64,000 nt of DNA from Arachidicoccus terrestris (GCF_020042345.1 NZ_CP083387.1:2418001-2482000), one strand, 5' to 3'. Counted from the first letter of the stretch, positions 1 to 10,204 are shown. The notes: generated from the sequence alone by a model not told the origin. A program made the numbers and translations.

Positions 1-593
1 CCAATAGCAAACAAAACAGACTTATCAGAAACCTGCGGATTATGCGTGAAAAAACAGTCAACAGCAGAGGGACTGAAAAATAAAAAGCCATGAATGTCTC
101 CGCGAATGGTTGAGGGTGCGCAGGACGTATTATAACTGATTATTTCTTCTAAAGGGATTCCGAGCTGCTGAAAAGTCAGGGGTAGCGTAGGCATTCTGCG
201 GTTTCCGCAGAAGAAGACCGCCGGCCTTTCTTTCAAGGGGTCCGGATGTGCTTTGATTATAACGGAAAGATCCGAACTGTTGCGCCCCATTGCGGCGATC
301 AGAGTCTCTGGAATAAACTTTAAAAGCGTTGTTCTGGTCTTGCCGCTTAAGCAATAGATATTCCAATCCGGTTGTTGTTCAAGTCTTTCAAATACCGATC
401 TCACAGCAACCTCACTGGTAAATATTGCGTTGATCTTTTCTCTTCCCCGTTGAAATATCAACTGTTCCACTTCACTGTCATAGGAAAGTTCCTTTCGTAT
501 TAAAGGAAAGGTATACAGTCTGTACGAGAACTCCCAGCTATCAATAGCGCTCGAATCTGAAATTTCTGCTGTAGTAATTATACATTTGATCAT
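1..593 (-). CDS. hemD: Uroporphyrinogen-III synthase (HemD), 3' part cut by window edge
   Basis: The minus-strand frame is open from an ATG at 593 to the window edge (197 codons, C-terminus missing). It starts MIKCIITTAE and reads as a two-lobed alpha/beta protein with blocks such as FFCGNRRMPTLP and FLFFSPSAVDCFF; the latter resembles the (V/F)xFTSxxAV segment of uroporphyrinogen-III synthases. This enzyme closes and inverts ring D of hydroxymethylbilane in the cytoplasm. Sequence conservation in HemD is low, so the name leans heavily on position: it begins 12 bases after the hemC stop and follows hemA-hemC in the same direction. The start is the first ATG after the hemC stop. Confidence 0.75.
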   Translation of the reverse strand, partial: MIKCIITTAEISDSSAIDSWEFSYRLYTFPLIRKELSYDSEVEQLIFQRGREKINAIFTSEVAVRSVFERLEQQPDWNIYCLSGKTRTTLLKFIPETLIAAMGRNSSDLSVIIKAHPDPLKERPAVFFCGNRRMPTLPLTFQQLGIPLEEIISYNTSCAPSTIRGDIHGFLFFSPSAVDCFFTHNPQVSDKSVLFAI

Positions 594-605
594 GACGGTA
601 CAATT

Positions 606-1571
606 TTAAGACTTCTGAGCATCTGATGAGCCTGTCTCTTGTTTGATCTGGCGTACGATTTTATCAGCCCCCTGGTCCAGTAAGGCCTTCGCAGCCGTTA
701 TTCCCAGATCCTGACAGGAGCTGAGTGCGGCCACTTCCCGGCATTCAAATTTTTGCCGGCCATCCGGCGACAGGATACTGCCGGCGAATAGGACCTGGCC
801 ATCTTTTATCCGGGCATAGGCGCTGATCGGGGTGGAACACCCTCCCATCAGTGTACTTAAAAAGTCGCGTTCTATCTGTACGGCTTTTTCTGTATGTACA
901 TCATTAAGTGGGCGAACAGCTTCCAATGCCGTGGTATCATCTGTGCGGGCAACCACTACTATAGCCCCTTGAGCCGGAGCCGGCAGCATCCAGGGAATCG
1001 CTGAAGCATTTACGGGACGTTCACCTATGCGCTCTAATCCTGCCGCGGCAAAGATGGCGCCGTCCCACCCGTGATGGTGAAGTTTTTGCATGCGGGTCTG
1101 TACGTTGCCGCGAAGGTTCTCTATTTTAAGTAAGGGGAATTTTTGCAGGATCTGCGCTTTGCGCCTTACAGAACCGGTGGCAATAGTTCCGGAAAGCTGA
1201 CTGTCTTCTCCTTTAAGAAAAGCCTCGGCGAAGGCCGGTTCTTTAAACACCAGAAGGTCTTTTTCGCTGGCCCTGGGCAGCACGGCTCCCTGGGCGATGC
1301 CAGCCGCCAACTGTGTAGGAACGTCCTTAAAAGAATGCACGACAATATCTATTTTGCGGCTCAGTAAGAAAGCGTCGAGGGTTTTGGTAAAAACCCCCTG
1401 AACACCCATGGCATATAGCGGCGTTACCAAATCTAAATCACCTTCACTTTTTACGGGCACTAATTCAGTTTGAATGCCGAGTCGTTGGAGTAAGCCCTGA
1501 ACAGTTGTTGCCTGCCACATGGCTAACCGACTATCTCTGGTTCCTATTTTTAATACACGGGATCTGTCCAT
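606..1571 (-). CDS. hemC: Hydroxymethylbilane synthase (porphobilinogen deaminase)
   Basis: The product (321 aa) joins four porphobilinogen units into hydroxymethylbilane, using a covalently bound dipyrromethane cofactor. The N-terminal KIGTRDSRLAMWQA block, the catalytic Asp in HSFKDVPT (D83), the arginine-rich ATGSVRRKAQ and NLRGNVQTR blocks that hold the growing acidic chain, and the cofactor cysteine in MGGCSTP (C245) are all present. Length fits the family (about 310 aa). The gene lies 80 bases downstream of hemA and 12 bases upstream of hemD, so the three probably form one transcript. The ATG at 1571 directly precedes the conserved N-terminus. Confidence 0.97.
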   Translation of the reverse strand: MDRSRVLKIGTRDSRLAMWQATTVQGLLQRLGIQTELVPVKSEGDLDLVTPLYAMGVQGVFTKTLDAFLLSRKIDIVVHSFKDVPTQLAAGIAQGAVLPRASEKDLLVFKEPAFAEAFLKGEDSQLSGTIATGSVRRKAQILQKFPLLKIENLRGNVQTRMQKLHHHGWDGAIFAAAGLERIGERPVNASAIPWMLPAPAQGAIVVVARTDDTTALEAVRPLNDVHTEKAVQIERDFLSTLMGGCSTPISAYARIKDGQVLFAGSILSPDGRQKFECREVAALSSCQDLGITAAKALLDQGADKIVRQIKQETGSSDAQKS

Positions 1572-1651
1572 CAGTGCTTTTTTTATTCAGAAGATCTCTA
1601 AAGGGCAAGAGAAAGAGACCGGTTATAAAAGATTCAATAAGGTTGCCTGGA

Positions 1652-2932
1652 TTATCCCAGCTCGGATGCCAGCGACTCCGGGTTGTCCTTTCTTTTACGG
1701 GCAAGGCCGGTCGAAGCCGTAAAGTTGACAAAATCATGAAGGGTCTCTATATAGGCGCATCCCGGCGTTTGTTCCTGGCTGCGCATTTTGACTGCAAGGT
1801 TTTTAATAGCCGTCTTGATGGCGTCTTCCTGTTGTGCGGCATTTTCGGGGGCCTCCATCTGGAGGGACTGAAACCAGGCGCAGTGATGGATATCCATGAG
1901 CGACTGCTTGGCAGCGCGGATGATGGGTACATTTTTGCGCATCTGGTACCACTGTTTAAATTCCTCCAGATAGCTATCGATAATGGAAAGAGCTTTAGGG
2001 ACTTCTGCCTGTCTTGTTTTTAACGTGGCATCACCCAATTTGGAAAGGTCGTCAACATTGACCAAAATAGTCTGTGCTCTGTTTTTCACCGATATATCAA
2101 TATTACGGGGAACAGAAAGGTCAATCAGTATTTTTTTACCTGTGGTGTTCAGGTCTTCTTTGAATAGAATAGGCCCTGGGGCGTTCGTTGCCACTATGAC
2201 AATATCAGCATGTGCGGATGCTTGTTGAAGCTGTTCAAAAGGAGCGATTTTAAGACCCAGTTCATCTGCAATAACTTGCGCTTTTTCCTGACTCCTGTTG
2301 ATCAGGGTAATATCCTTTGCTCCCAAATAATCAATCAGGTTTTTGCAGGTGTTGTAACCGATTTTGCCGGTACCGATGAGCACAAACTTTTTGTGACTGA
2401 TATCTGAACAGTGTAATTTCAGGAACTGGATGGCTGCAAACGCTACCGAAACAGTGCCACCGCTCAGGGACGTCTGGTTTTTTATAGCTTTAGATGTCTG
2501 GAAGGCGGTATTGGATAACCTTTCTAAAAAGGCATTGATGCAATTGTGTGCCTTTGCGAATTTTACGGCCTGCCTGATCTGGCCGACGATTTCATAATCC
2601 CCTAAAATCTGTGAATCCAGTCCACAGGCAACGTGAAAATAATGTTCGATAGCGGCTTTGCCTCTTTTGTGATAAGCCAGCGGTTTAAAGGTGGCGATAT
2701 CCCCCTGCGTTTCGGAGCAAAGCAGATCTGCCAATAGTTCTGCAGATGGGGCAATACCATAGATTTCTGTGCGGTTACAAGTAGAAAGTACAAATAAACT
2801 ATTGATACCCAGCCCCTGCGCTTTCATTAATAGATTAGCATATCCTTCGTTGTTTAAGGCAAATTGCCCCCTGATCGATGTATCTGTCTTTTTATAATTT
2901 ATGCCAACTATATGAAACTGTTCAATTTCCAT
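1652..2932 (-). CDS. hemA: Glutamyl-tRNA reductase
   Basis: The product (426 aa) reduces the glutamate of Glu-tRNA to glutamate-1-semialdehyde with NADPH, the committed step of C5-pathway tetrapyrrole synthesis. The catalytic cysteine lies in STCNRTEIYG (C52). A Rossmann NADPH site follows near residues 185-200 (VLIGTGKIGYN), and a helical C-terminal dimerisation region covers about residues 310-420. The length is typical. It is first in a hemA-hemC-hemD run. The ATG at 2932 begins MEIEQFHIVGINYKK, matching the usual start. A possible promoter -7 element (AAACTTTG on the minus strand) lies around 3048-3055, about 120 bases upstream. Confidence 0.96.
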   Translation of the reverse strand: MEIEQFHIVGINYKKTDTSIRGQFALNNEGYANLLMKAQGLGINSLFVLSTCNRTEIYGIAPSAELLADLLCSETQGDIATFKPLAYHKRGKAAIEHYFHVACGLDSQILGDYEIVGQIRQAVKFAKAHNCINAFLERLSNTAFQTSKAIKNQTSLSGGTVSVAFAAIQFLKLHCSDISHKKFVLIGTGKIGYNTCKNLIDYLGAKDITLINRSQEKAQVIADELGLKIAPFEQLQQASAHADIVIVATNAPGPILFKEDLNTTGKKILIDLSVPRNIDISVKNRAQTILVNVDDLSKLGDATLKTRQAEVPKALSIIDSYLEEFKQWYQMRKNVPIIRAAKQSLMDIHHCAWFQSLQMEAPENAAQQEDAIKTAIKNLAVKMRSQEQTPGCAYIETLHDFVNFTASTGLARKRKDNPESLASELG

Positions 2933-3541
2933 GTCCTTATCAATGTCAATGTCCCTGTTTGTTAATTGCGAGACCTGCGGTAATTGTTTCGGATTGCCAT
3001 AGCGATAAAAATATTAGAGACCGCTGAATGCCATATGAATACAAAGTTTAATACCACGGGATTTCACTCGGCAAAGGTACTCACAGGCTCTGTTGAAAAA
3101 AAATGATTTTGGTCATGCAAGTGTCATATTTAGGCTCGCTTCTTTTCCAAACAAATTGATAATGAGTTATTTATTCTTTTCCGGGCATTATTTGATTTTA
3201 TATCTGTTGTCTGAATCAATGTCACGGCACTAAAGATTGTGCTCAATAAATAACAAAGGAATGATTTTACTTGCAGGAATCTATGTTGCTACCTGCTGCT
3301 TTTTGCATAATAGCTTGCTCACCGTTATTATTAAATTGCTAATAAACTAACGAATTTTTCATAAAGTTTCAGAAAATTGACGGAGCAAATACATAGTGGG
3401 TGTAATCCGTAAGCGATTAATTATTATTAAATTGTGACTTATTTTAAAAAAAAATTAAAAAAAATACAATTCTTATCATAAAAAATTAAAAGTTTATTCT
3501 ACTTTCATGCTTTCAATTGGTCTTTTTTAAAGCGATGGTCA
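2933..3541. other. Intergenic region between divergent hemA and the ROK regulator
   Basis: This 609-base AT-rich stretch separates hemA (minus) from the ROK gene (plus). It contains no convincing reading frame. It should hold both promoters: a candidate minus-strand -7 box lies near 3048-3055, and the last 120 bases before 3542 are extremely AT-rich, with runs of A and T that may bend DNA or act as upstream elements. I see no clear operator palindrome and no recognised RNA motif. Confidence 0.5.
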
Positions 3542-4759
3542 ATGGCAACCAAAACAATCCTAAATAAGAAAAATATCATCAAAGCCCTCTTTTTGTCTGA
3601 TGGGTTATCTTTTTCCGAGATCAGCGAACAAATCGGGAAAAGCCATTCCCTGACCATGAAGCTGGTTGCAGAATTGGTGGAAGACGGAATTCTTATAGAA
3701 AAAGGATTGGCGCCTTCAAGCGGAGGACGGCGGCCACAGACACATTCCCTTAGGCCGGACACTTTTTATTTAGTAGCCGTTGCAATGGACCAATTTGTTT
3801 CACGGATCGTGATATTAGATGCGAATAGAGGCGCGATCGCGCCTGTACATCAGATTGAACTCCATTTGGCAGACAATCTCCAATCTTTGGATGTGCTTAC
3901 CAAGGCCATTCAACAATATATCGCAGAAGCCCCGATTGACAGAAGTAAAATTCTCGGTATCGGTATCGGAATGCCAGGATTTATCAATGCGGAAAAGGGC
4001 GCCAATTTTACTTTTTTAGGAACAAACGTTGGTACGCATATTAAAGAGCAAACTGGTTACCCCACATTTATTGAAAATGACTCTTCAACCATCGCTATCG
4101 CAGAAATCAAATATGGGCAGGCTACCGAAGAGAAAAACGCCATGATATTAAACCTGAGTTGGGGAATCGGGTTGGGGATGATCCTGGAAGGAAAGCTTTT
4201 TAGAGGTAATGACGGATTTGCTGGTGAATTCAGCCACATCCCATTATTTAAAAATGGAAAGCTATGTAGCTGCGGAAAGACTGGGTGTCTGGAAACAGAA
4301 ACCTCATTATCCTATATGATCAAAAAAGCGAAATCAGAGATTCGTTCGGGGAGAGCAACCTATCTGACAAAAATTCCCTTAGATGACATTGATCACGAGG
4401 CGATAGCCAGGCAATTTATAGAAGCGGCAATATTAGGGGACACGCTGGTTATTGAGATCATTTCGTCAGTAGCTTATAATATAGGAAGAGGGATTGCGAT
4501 TTTGATGCATCTCATCAATCCCGGAAAGGTGATATTAAGTGGCCGGATGGCTGGTGCAGGCCGGGTATGGCTGGCGCCCATACAGCAGGCTATTAATGAA
4601 TTCTGCATTCCCAAATTGGTCAGTAATACAAAAATAGAATTATCAAAGTTAGGGCATGAAGCCGAAATTATCGGAGCTGCGACTTTGGTTATAGAAAATA
4701 TAAAGCAATGTCCGATGGAGCATATTTTGACTGCAAAGCAAATATCGGATAATCTATGA
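3542..4759 (+). CDS. ROK-family protein with N-terminal winged helix (transcriptional regulator)
   Basis: This 405-aa protein has an N-terminal MarR/NagC-like helix-turn-helix (about residues 10-60, ISEQIGKSHSLTMKLVAELVEDG) fused to a ROK sugar-kinase fold. The ROK part carries GIGIGMPG, the Asp of ENDSSTIA where ROK kinases keep their catalytic Asp, and the zinc signature CSCGKTGCLE near residues 245-255. Proteins of this build (NagC, XylR, Mlc) usually bind DNA and respond to a sugar or sugar phosphate. It sits 97 bases upstream of a SusC/SusD pair in the same direction, so it probably controls uptake of one sugar or oligosaccharide. The ATG at 3542 is the only sensible start. Kinase activity cannot be excluded, and the ligand is unknown. 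Confidence 0.88.
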   Translation: MATKTILNKKNIIKALFLSDGLSFSEISEQIGKSHSLTMKLVAELVEDGILIEKGLAPSSGGRRPQTHSLRPDTFYLVAVAMDQFVSRIVILDANRGAIAPVHQIELHLADNLQSLDVLTKAIQQYIAEAPIDRSKILGIGIGMPGFINAEKGANFTFLGTNVGTHIKEQTGYPTFIENDSSTIAIAEIKYGQATEEKNAMILNLSWGIGLGMILEGKLFRGNDGFAGEFSHIPLFKNGKLCSCGKTGCLETETSLSYMIKKAKSEIRSGRATYLTKIPLDDIDHEAIARQFIEAAILGDTLVIEIISSVAYNIGRGIAILMHLINPGKVILSGRMAGAGRVWLAPIQQAINEFCIPKLVSNTKIELSKLGHEAEIIGAATLVIENIKQCPMEHILTAKQISDNL

Positions 4760-4856
4760 GAGCATGTGCGTCTTGACCGAAACGAAAGCCGCAAGTACAA
4801 TGTAAGAATAATCATTTAGAAAGTTCAAAATTCAATTCAAAGCAAAAGAAGTGTTT

Positions 4857-7800
4857 ATGAAAAAATCGACACAAGTTGTTCTAAGGGCTGTATATCTTTT
4901 TATTGCAGGCCTTCTCCTTTGGGGCAACGCCTTTGCCCAAACCCAGGAAGTTTCCGGGGTGGTCAAATCTAGTGAAGGGGCGCCTCTTGCAGGGGTGGTC
5001 GTTGCCGTTAAAGATGGTCAGCAAAAGGTGCTGTCGCAGGATAACGGATCCTTCCATATTAAGGCAACCAATGGTGATGTCTTAACATTTTCCTATATCG
5101 GCTTCGCAGATGCTGAGCAAACGGTAACGGGGCCAACAATGGAAGTTACCATGACAGCAAATGAAGCGGCCTCAGCAGGCAGTGATGTAGTAGTGACGGC
5201 ATTGGGTATTAAAAGAGAAAGTAAATCTCTTGGATATGGCGTGCAGGAAATTAAAGGCGCCGAGTTGGCGGATCGTCATGAACCCAACGTGACTAATACC
5301 CTCTCTGGAAAGGTTGCCGGGTTACAAGTGATCAAGTCCAGTAACGGGCCGGCGGGATCTACCAAGATTGTATTAAGAGGATACAATTCTCTTACCGGAG
5401 ATAACCAACCGCTGATCGTTGTGGATGGTATTCCAATTGATAACTATGCCGGTGTTCCACGTGGTGGAACCAACGATTTCTGGAATCCGTCTCTGGATAT
5501 GGGTAATGGTCTCTCTGACATCAATGCTGATGATATTGCCAGTGTGAGCGTGCTCAAGGGGCCGGCTGCAGCTGCGCTATATGGTTCCCGGGCTGGTAAC
5601 GGTGTTATACTGATAACAACCAAGACGGGAAAAAAGCAGAACGGCCTTGGCATCACCGTTTCGTCCAATTTTGGAATGGAAAACGTGTTTACCCAGCCTG
5701 ATATGCAAAGTACCTATGGCCAGGGAGAAAACGGCGTTTATGACAAAACGTCGGGCTCCAGCTGGGGACCGGAGATAAAAGGTCAATCGTATGAAAAGTG
5801 GGATGGTACAACGGGGGCAATGCAGGCTTATGATAACGTGAAGAGTTTCTTTAACACAGGGTTTAATAATAGCACAAATGTTTCCTTCTCCCAGTTGTAT
5901 AATAAAACTTCTATATACACCTCTTTTAACAGGTTATATGACAAGAGTATGTTGCCAGGCTCTAAATATGAGCGGACTAACTTGACTTCCAGAGCGGTCA
6001 GCAAGTTTGGCAAAGATGACCGCTGGACCCTGGATACCAAAGTTCAGTATAGCAAGTCAACTGCCAGTAACCGTCCCAGCGGTGGCGTCAATGCCGGTAA
6101 TGCGTTCGCTGTGATGTATCAGCTGCCGCGCAGTCTGGATATCCGGGATTTCTCAGCAGCTACTGACCCTTATGGTAATATGATCTGGTATGAGCCGGCA
6201 TCCTCCGCGGTTAACCCTTATTGGGGGGCATTGTACAATCTGAACAGCGATACGAGAGACCGTTTTTTACTGAACGGGTCTTTAAAATACCAGTTTAATG
6301 ACTGGCTGAACGCAGAGATTAAAGGTGGTGCAGACATATACAATACCGCGACCGAAGCAAAAGCATATGCCGGAGGTCCGATCACTAACCAATATAGCCA
6401 GGGCAAAAATTCTTTTACAGAAACAAACTATAGCTTTCTGGTCAATGCCCAGAAAGATAACATCTTTGGTAAATTCGGGGGATTGGTAAATGTTGGCGGT
6501 AACCTGATGGACCGTACGGTCTCTTCTTTGAGCTCGGGATCGGGAGAGTTGGTCGTGCCCGACTTGTTCTTATTGAACAATGGTAAAAACAGCCCGACCG
6601 TAAGTCAGTCTTACAGCCATCAGAAAATTAATTCTCTTTACGGAACGATACAGGTGAACTATGACGGTTACATCTTCCTGGATGGAACTTTCAGAAATGA
6701 CTGGTCCTCTACCCTCAGCAAGGACAACAGGTCATATTTTTATCCATCTCTTAGCTTATCCTATGTCTTTACAGATATGATACGCAAGACAGGAGGTTCT
6801 GTTCCTTCCTGGTTTACCTATGGCAAATTGCGCGCTTCCGTTGCTGAAGTGGGTAATAGCCTTCAGCCATATCAGTTATATAATACTTATAGCATCGGAA
6901 AGGACCCTAATGGTAATACAACAGCCAGTACAGGAAGCACATTCTATAATTCAGATGTACGCAGTGAGTTAATTAAGTCTACAGAAATCGGTACGGAGCT
7001 CAGGTTTCTTCAAAGCAGGATAGGACTGGATGTTTCTTGGTACAAAACGAACGCTACCAGGCAGCTGTTGGCTATTCCGCAGGATGCACTAAGTGGCTAT
7101 TCCAGCAAAATGATCAATGCAGGAAATATTCAGAACGAGGGTATTGAAGTAATATTAAATACCAGTATCTTGAACAAGCCAGAATCACTGAACTGGAATA
7201 TGACAGTGAATTTCTCCAAGAACAATAATAAAATTATTTCTCTGACTGAAGGAAACCCTTCTTATGGTCTAGGCGGTTATGATGCCCTTTCTATTGTGGC
7301 TGAAACCGGCAAGAATTATGGAGAAATTTATGGAACAGCCTTTCAGCGTGTAGAAGATCCAAATAGTAAATATTATGGTGAATTACTTTTAGATGGAACC
7401 GGTTTGCCAAAGGGTACCTCCGACAAACGCGATCTTGGCAATCAGCAAGCAGACTATCTGTTGGGTATCACCAATCAGTTTTCTTTCGGGGGATTTAACT
7501 TGTCTTTCTTGGTAGATGGCCGTTTTGGCGGAAAAATCTTTTCTGCAACCTATGCTGCAATGGAAGCGGCGGGCACTGCCGGGATTACCGGCAGCCGAGG
7601 CAAAATGGTGGTTGATGGGGTTGTAGAAGATGGCAAAGGCGGATATACAAAAAATACGGCAGAAATTACGACAGAGCAATATTGGACAGCTATCCAAAGC
7701 GGCAATATCGGCATTGTCGAGGCCAATCTGTATGATGCAACCAATATCAGGCTTCGTAATGTACAGCTGAGTTATAACCTCCCTCATAGATGGTTGGAAA

Positions 7801-7982
7801 GGTCCCCGATTCAGAGAGCTAGCGTAGGATTGTCCTGCAATAATGTCTGGATGATTTCCAGTCATATGCATGGCATTGATCCGGAATCGGTTTATGCGAC
7901 CGGGACAAATGCAGTGGGCTTTGAAAGTTCTGCTCCTCCGACAACAAGATCTATCATGTTCAACCTTAGCCTGAGCTTCTAA
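4857..7982 (+). CDS. SusC/RagA-like TonB-linked outer-membrane transporter
   Basis: This 1041-aa protein imports oligosaccharides or peptides across the outer membrane with a SusD-like lid, powered by TonB. A signal peptide (about residues 1-28) is followed by a carboxypeptidase-regulatory-like domain (about 30-110, starting VSGVVKSSEGAPLAGV), then a plug domain (about 125-240) with LRGYNSLTGDNQPLIVVDG and the SusC signature NGVILITTK. A long beta-barrel ends in LSLSF with a terminal phenylalanine, as outer-membrane barrels do. The ATG at 4857 (MKKSTQ) is preferred over an in-frame GTG six bases upstream because it begins the signal peptide directly. The SusD partner follows at 8002. The substrate cannot be read from sequence. 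Confidence 0.95.
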   Translation: MKKSTQVVLRAVYLFIAGLLLWGNAFAQTQEVSGVVKSSEGAPLAGVVVAVKDGQQKVLSQDNGSFHIKATNGDVLTFSYIGFADAEQTVTGPTMEVTMTANEAASAGSDVVVTALGIKRESKSLGYGVQEIKGAELADRHEPNVTNTLSGKVAGLQVIKSSNGPAGSTKIVLRGYNSLTGDNQPLIVVDGIPIDNYAGVPRGGTNDFWNPSLDMGNGLSDINADDIASVSVLKGPAAAALYGSRAGNGVILITTKTGKKQNGLGITVSSNFGMENVFTQPDMQSTYGQGENGVYDKTSGSSWGPEIKGQSYEKWDGTTGAMQAYDNVKSFFNTGFNNSTNVSFSQLYNKTSIYTSFNRLYDKSMLPGSKYERTNLTSRAVSKFGKDDRWTLDTKVQYSKSTASNRPSGGVNAGNAFAVMYQLPRSLDIRDFSAATDPYGNMIWYEPASSAVNPYWGALYNLNSDTRDRFLLNGSLKYQFNDWLNAEIKGGADIYNTATEAKAYAGGPITNQYSQGKNSFTETNYSFLVNAQKDNIFGKFGGLVNVGGNLMDRTVSSLSSGSGELVVPDLFLLNNGKNSPTVSQSYSHQKINSLYGTIQVNYDGYIFLDGTFRNDWSSTLSKDNRSYFYPSLSLSYVFTDMIRKTGGSVPSWFTYGKLRASVAEVGNSLQPYQLYNTYSIGKDPNGNTTASTGSTFYNSDVRSELIKSTEIGTELRFLQSRIGLDVSWYKTNATRQLLAIPQDALSGYSSKMINAGNIQNEGIEVILNTSILNKPESLNWNMTVNFSKNNNKIISLTEGNPSYGLGGYDALSIVAETGKNYGEIYGTAFQRVEDPNSKYYGELLLDGTGLPKGTSDKRDLGNQQADYLLGITNQFSFGGFNLSFLVDGRFGGKIFSATYAAMEAAGTAGITGSRGKMVVDGVVEDGKGGYTKNTAEITTEQYWTAIQSGNIGIVEANLYDATNIRLRNVQLSYNLPHRWLERSPIQRASVGLSCNNVWMISSHMHGIDPESVYATGTNAVGFESSAPPTTRSIMFNLSLSF

Positions 7983-8001
7983 ACTTCAAAACAAAATAGT
8001 G

Positions 8002-9942
8002 ATGAAAACGATAATAAAACGAACTTTTAAATATGCATGTTGGCTAGCAGCGACTTCGCTGACGCTTGCCTCCTGTTCTAAATTTGATGAGGTAAACACA
8101 GATCCTACTGCCGCCAATGAGGACCAGGTACAGGTGGAATATCTGATTAATAACGCTATCTTGGGTGCACAGATGAATCCGGAAGTGGCGGAACGGTCCT
8201 TTGTTTTATACTGGGAGCCTGCAGGCCGGCAGGTCTCAGATTTTGATGCGGGCGCTATCAATGTTGCCAATTACAGTGATGACTGGACTTCCAATTATTG
8301 GGGCTACCAAGCTGGTTGGCAAACGAAGATCAACAAGGCAGTTGACATTGCCCGTAGCAGAATAGAATCAAAGCAAAATATAAAAGAATATACCAATAAC
8401 CTTTTACAGGTGGCGAGGATCTGGCGTGTTTATCTTATGAGTGAATTAACGGATAACTTTGGTCCCATCCCAATTGATGGGTTTAAAGGAACCAATCCTG
8501 AATATGCAAGTGTAAAGGATGTCTATTATTTTATGCTGGACGAGTTAAAAGATGCTACTGAAAACCTCGATGAGTCTATAACGGTCCCCGATGAGGTGGC
8601 TAAAGAAGATCCTGCATTTGCCTATAACTTTACCAAATGGAAAAAATACGGGAACTCAATGCGGCTCAGGCTTGCTATGCGCTTATCTGAAGTGGATCCT
8701 GCTAAGGCAAAAGCTGCATTTGAAGAAGCAGCCAAATCAATGGACGATCTGATTACCGATAACAGTGATAATTTTGCTGTTCAGGAAAAAGACGGTTGGT
8801 CAGACCTTTCGGGCGTGATGAGCCGATCCTGGGATGTACAACCCTTGTCTGTGACGTATAGAAACCTGGCGGTTGGTTTAGGGGGGGTTAAATCTGCGGA
8901 TCAACTGGATTCTAAATTTGACAGCTATATTAAACCCGCAGATGATTTAGGCCAGCGATATTTTGATTTCTTCCCATTGAAGAACAATGATCCAAATGCG
9001 GGGTATTGGCTAGATGGCTTACCTAATAAAATTGACCCCAGAGCCTATGTTATTTATTGTATTCCAGGGGACACGCTTAATAGTGGTTTCCCGGATCAAA
9101 ACGGTGATTATGACAAGAACCCGGTAAGGAAGCTCTACAAAAAAGTAGGCGATGATCTCCAGACCGTAAAAACAGTAAATGCAAAATACACATTCAATGC
9201 ACGCATCGATGGGGATTGGGGCGACAAGGACCAGTTAAATGAACTGGTGAATTATGGAGGAACGATGCCCCGGTTAAATATGCGTTTTAGAACGAGTACC
9301 GAAAAACGTGTTTTCTTTGGTGCCTGGGAGACCTATTTCCTACTGGCCGAAGCCAGTGCTCGCAATTGGAATGTCCCGCTTTCCGGTAAGCAGGCCTATG
9401 AGGATGGCGTTGCTGCAAGTTTCAAATTTTGGGGTATTGAAAAATATCTTGGCACATATCTGGCCTCCACTGATTATAATAATAATGGAACTTCTGTTAA
9501 CTGGGATAATACAACAGAGCCCCCCGCTACGCATCCGATGAAATTTACCGATGGAATAACCGGCGCTTCAGGTACTGTGCAGATTAAGTATCCTGATAAT
9601 GCACTGTATAAAGCGGGCAAAAAGAATGATCACCTCAGCAAAATAATTACCCAGAAATTCCTCGCACAGGTACCCTGGGTGCCCTTGGAAAACTGGAGCG
9701 ATCACCGCCGGCTCGGGCTGCCTTTCTTTGAAAACCCAACGGTTGAACAGGCGATCACTACGCTGCCTGGTCTGACAGACGGGACTTACTCAAAATCCAG
9801 CATTAAATTTCTGCCACAGCGATTAAAATATCCTTCAGGTCTGCAAAACCAAAACGCCAATGGCTATCAGCAAGCAGTAAGCCTGTTAGGTGGTGCAGGT
9901 GATGCGATACTGACCCCATTATGGTGGGCTCAACAACAATAG
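8002..9942 (+). CDS. SusD/RagB-like surface lipoprotein
   Basis: This 646-aa protein is the probable substrate-binding lid of the SusC transporter 19 bases upstream. The N-terminus is a lipoprotein signal with the lipobox LASC (Cys25), followed by SKFDEVNTDP, a start shared by the SusD_2 group. Helical TPR-like stretches such as LLQVARIWRVYLMSELTDNFGPIP and the C-terminal block VPWVPLENWSDHRRLGLP are typical of the family. It carries no enzyme motif. The ATG at 8002 is preferred over the overlapping GTG at 7999. A strong terminator follows about 50 bases after the stop, closing the SusC-SusD transcript. Substrate unknown. Confidence 0.93.
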   Translation: MKTIIKRTFKYACWLAATSLTLASCSKFDEVNTDPTAANEDQVQVEYLINNAILGAQMNPEVAERSFVLYWEPAGRQVSDFDAGAINVANYSDDWTSNYWGYQAGWQTKINKAVDIARSRIESKQNIKEYTNNLLQVARIWRVYLMSELTDNFGPIPIDGFKGTNPEYASVKDVYYFMLDELKDATENLDESITVPDEVAKEDPAFAYNFTKWKKYGNSMRLRLAMRLSEVDPAKAKAAFEEAAKSMDDLITDNSDNFAVQEKDGWSDLSGVMSRSWDVQPLSVTYRNLAVGLGGVKSADQLDSKFDSYIKPADDLGQRYFDFFPLKNNDPNAGYWLDGLPNKIDPRAYVIYCIPGDTLNSGFPDQNGDYDKNPVRKLYKKVGDDLQTVKTVNAKYTFNARIDGDWGDKDQLNELVNYGGTMPRLNMRFRTSTEKRVFFGAWETYFLLAEASARNWNVPLSGKQAYEDGVAASFKFWGIEKYLGTYLASTDYNNNGTSVNWDNTTEPPATHPMKFTDGITGASGTVQIKYPDNALYKAGKKNDHLSKIITQKFLAQVPWVPLENWSDHRRLGLPFFENPTVEQAITTLPGLTDGTYSKSSIKFLPQRLKYPSGLQNQNANGYQQAVSLLGGAGDAILTPLWWAQQQ

Positions 9943-9991
9943 TTAAAGGACATAAGTCATGTCGGTATTCTGCGCCTAAGAAACAATGCAG

Positions 9992-10022
9992 AAGGCCATC
10001 CTTACAACGGGATGGCCTTTTT
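9992..10022 (+). terminator. Intrinsic terminator after susD-like gene
   Basis: A perfect 10-base-pair GC-rich stem (9992-10001 with 10010-10019) with an eight-base loop runs into five T residues. It lies about 50 bases after the SusD stop and is oriented to end the SusC/SusD transcript. The remaining bases up to 10204 hold no gene that I can support. Confidence 0.9.
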
Positions 10023-10204
10023 GCATTGGATCAGAAAGATAATAGCCTCATGCTGTTTTCTTTTCTTTGCGTATCTGGTTCTATGATGGCCCGGCCCTTG
10101 CATATTATGCCTAACAGCCTTAATAAATAGCAAAAAAATGCCGTTATACAAGGGCTTTACCTATTGTTTAGAAAGAAGGGCTCATTAAACGATATGCCAC
10201 TGGT

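Noticed and set aside
1505-2023. 172-codon plus-strand frame
   Set aside because: Antisense to hemA and the hemA-hemC spacer; no independent support.
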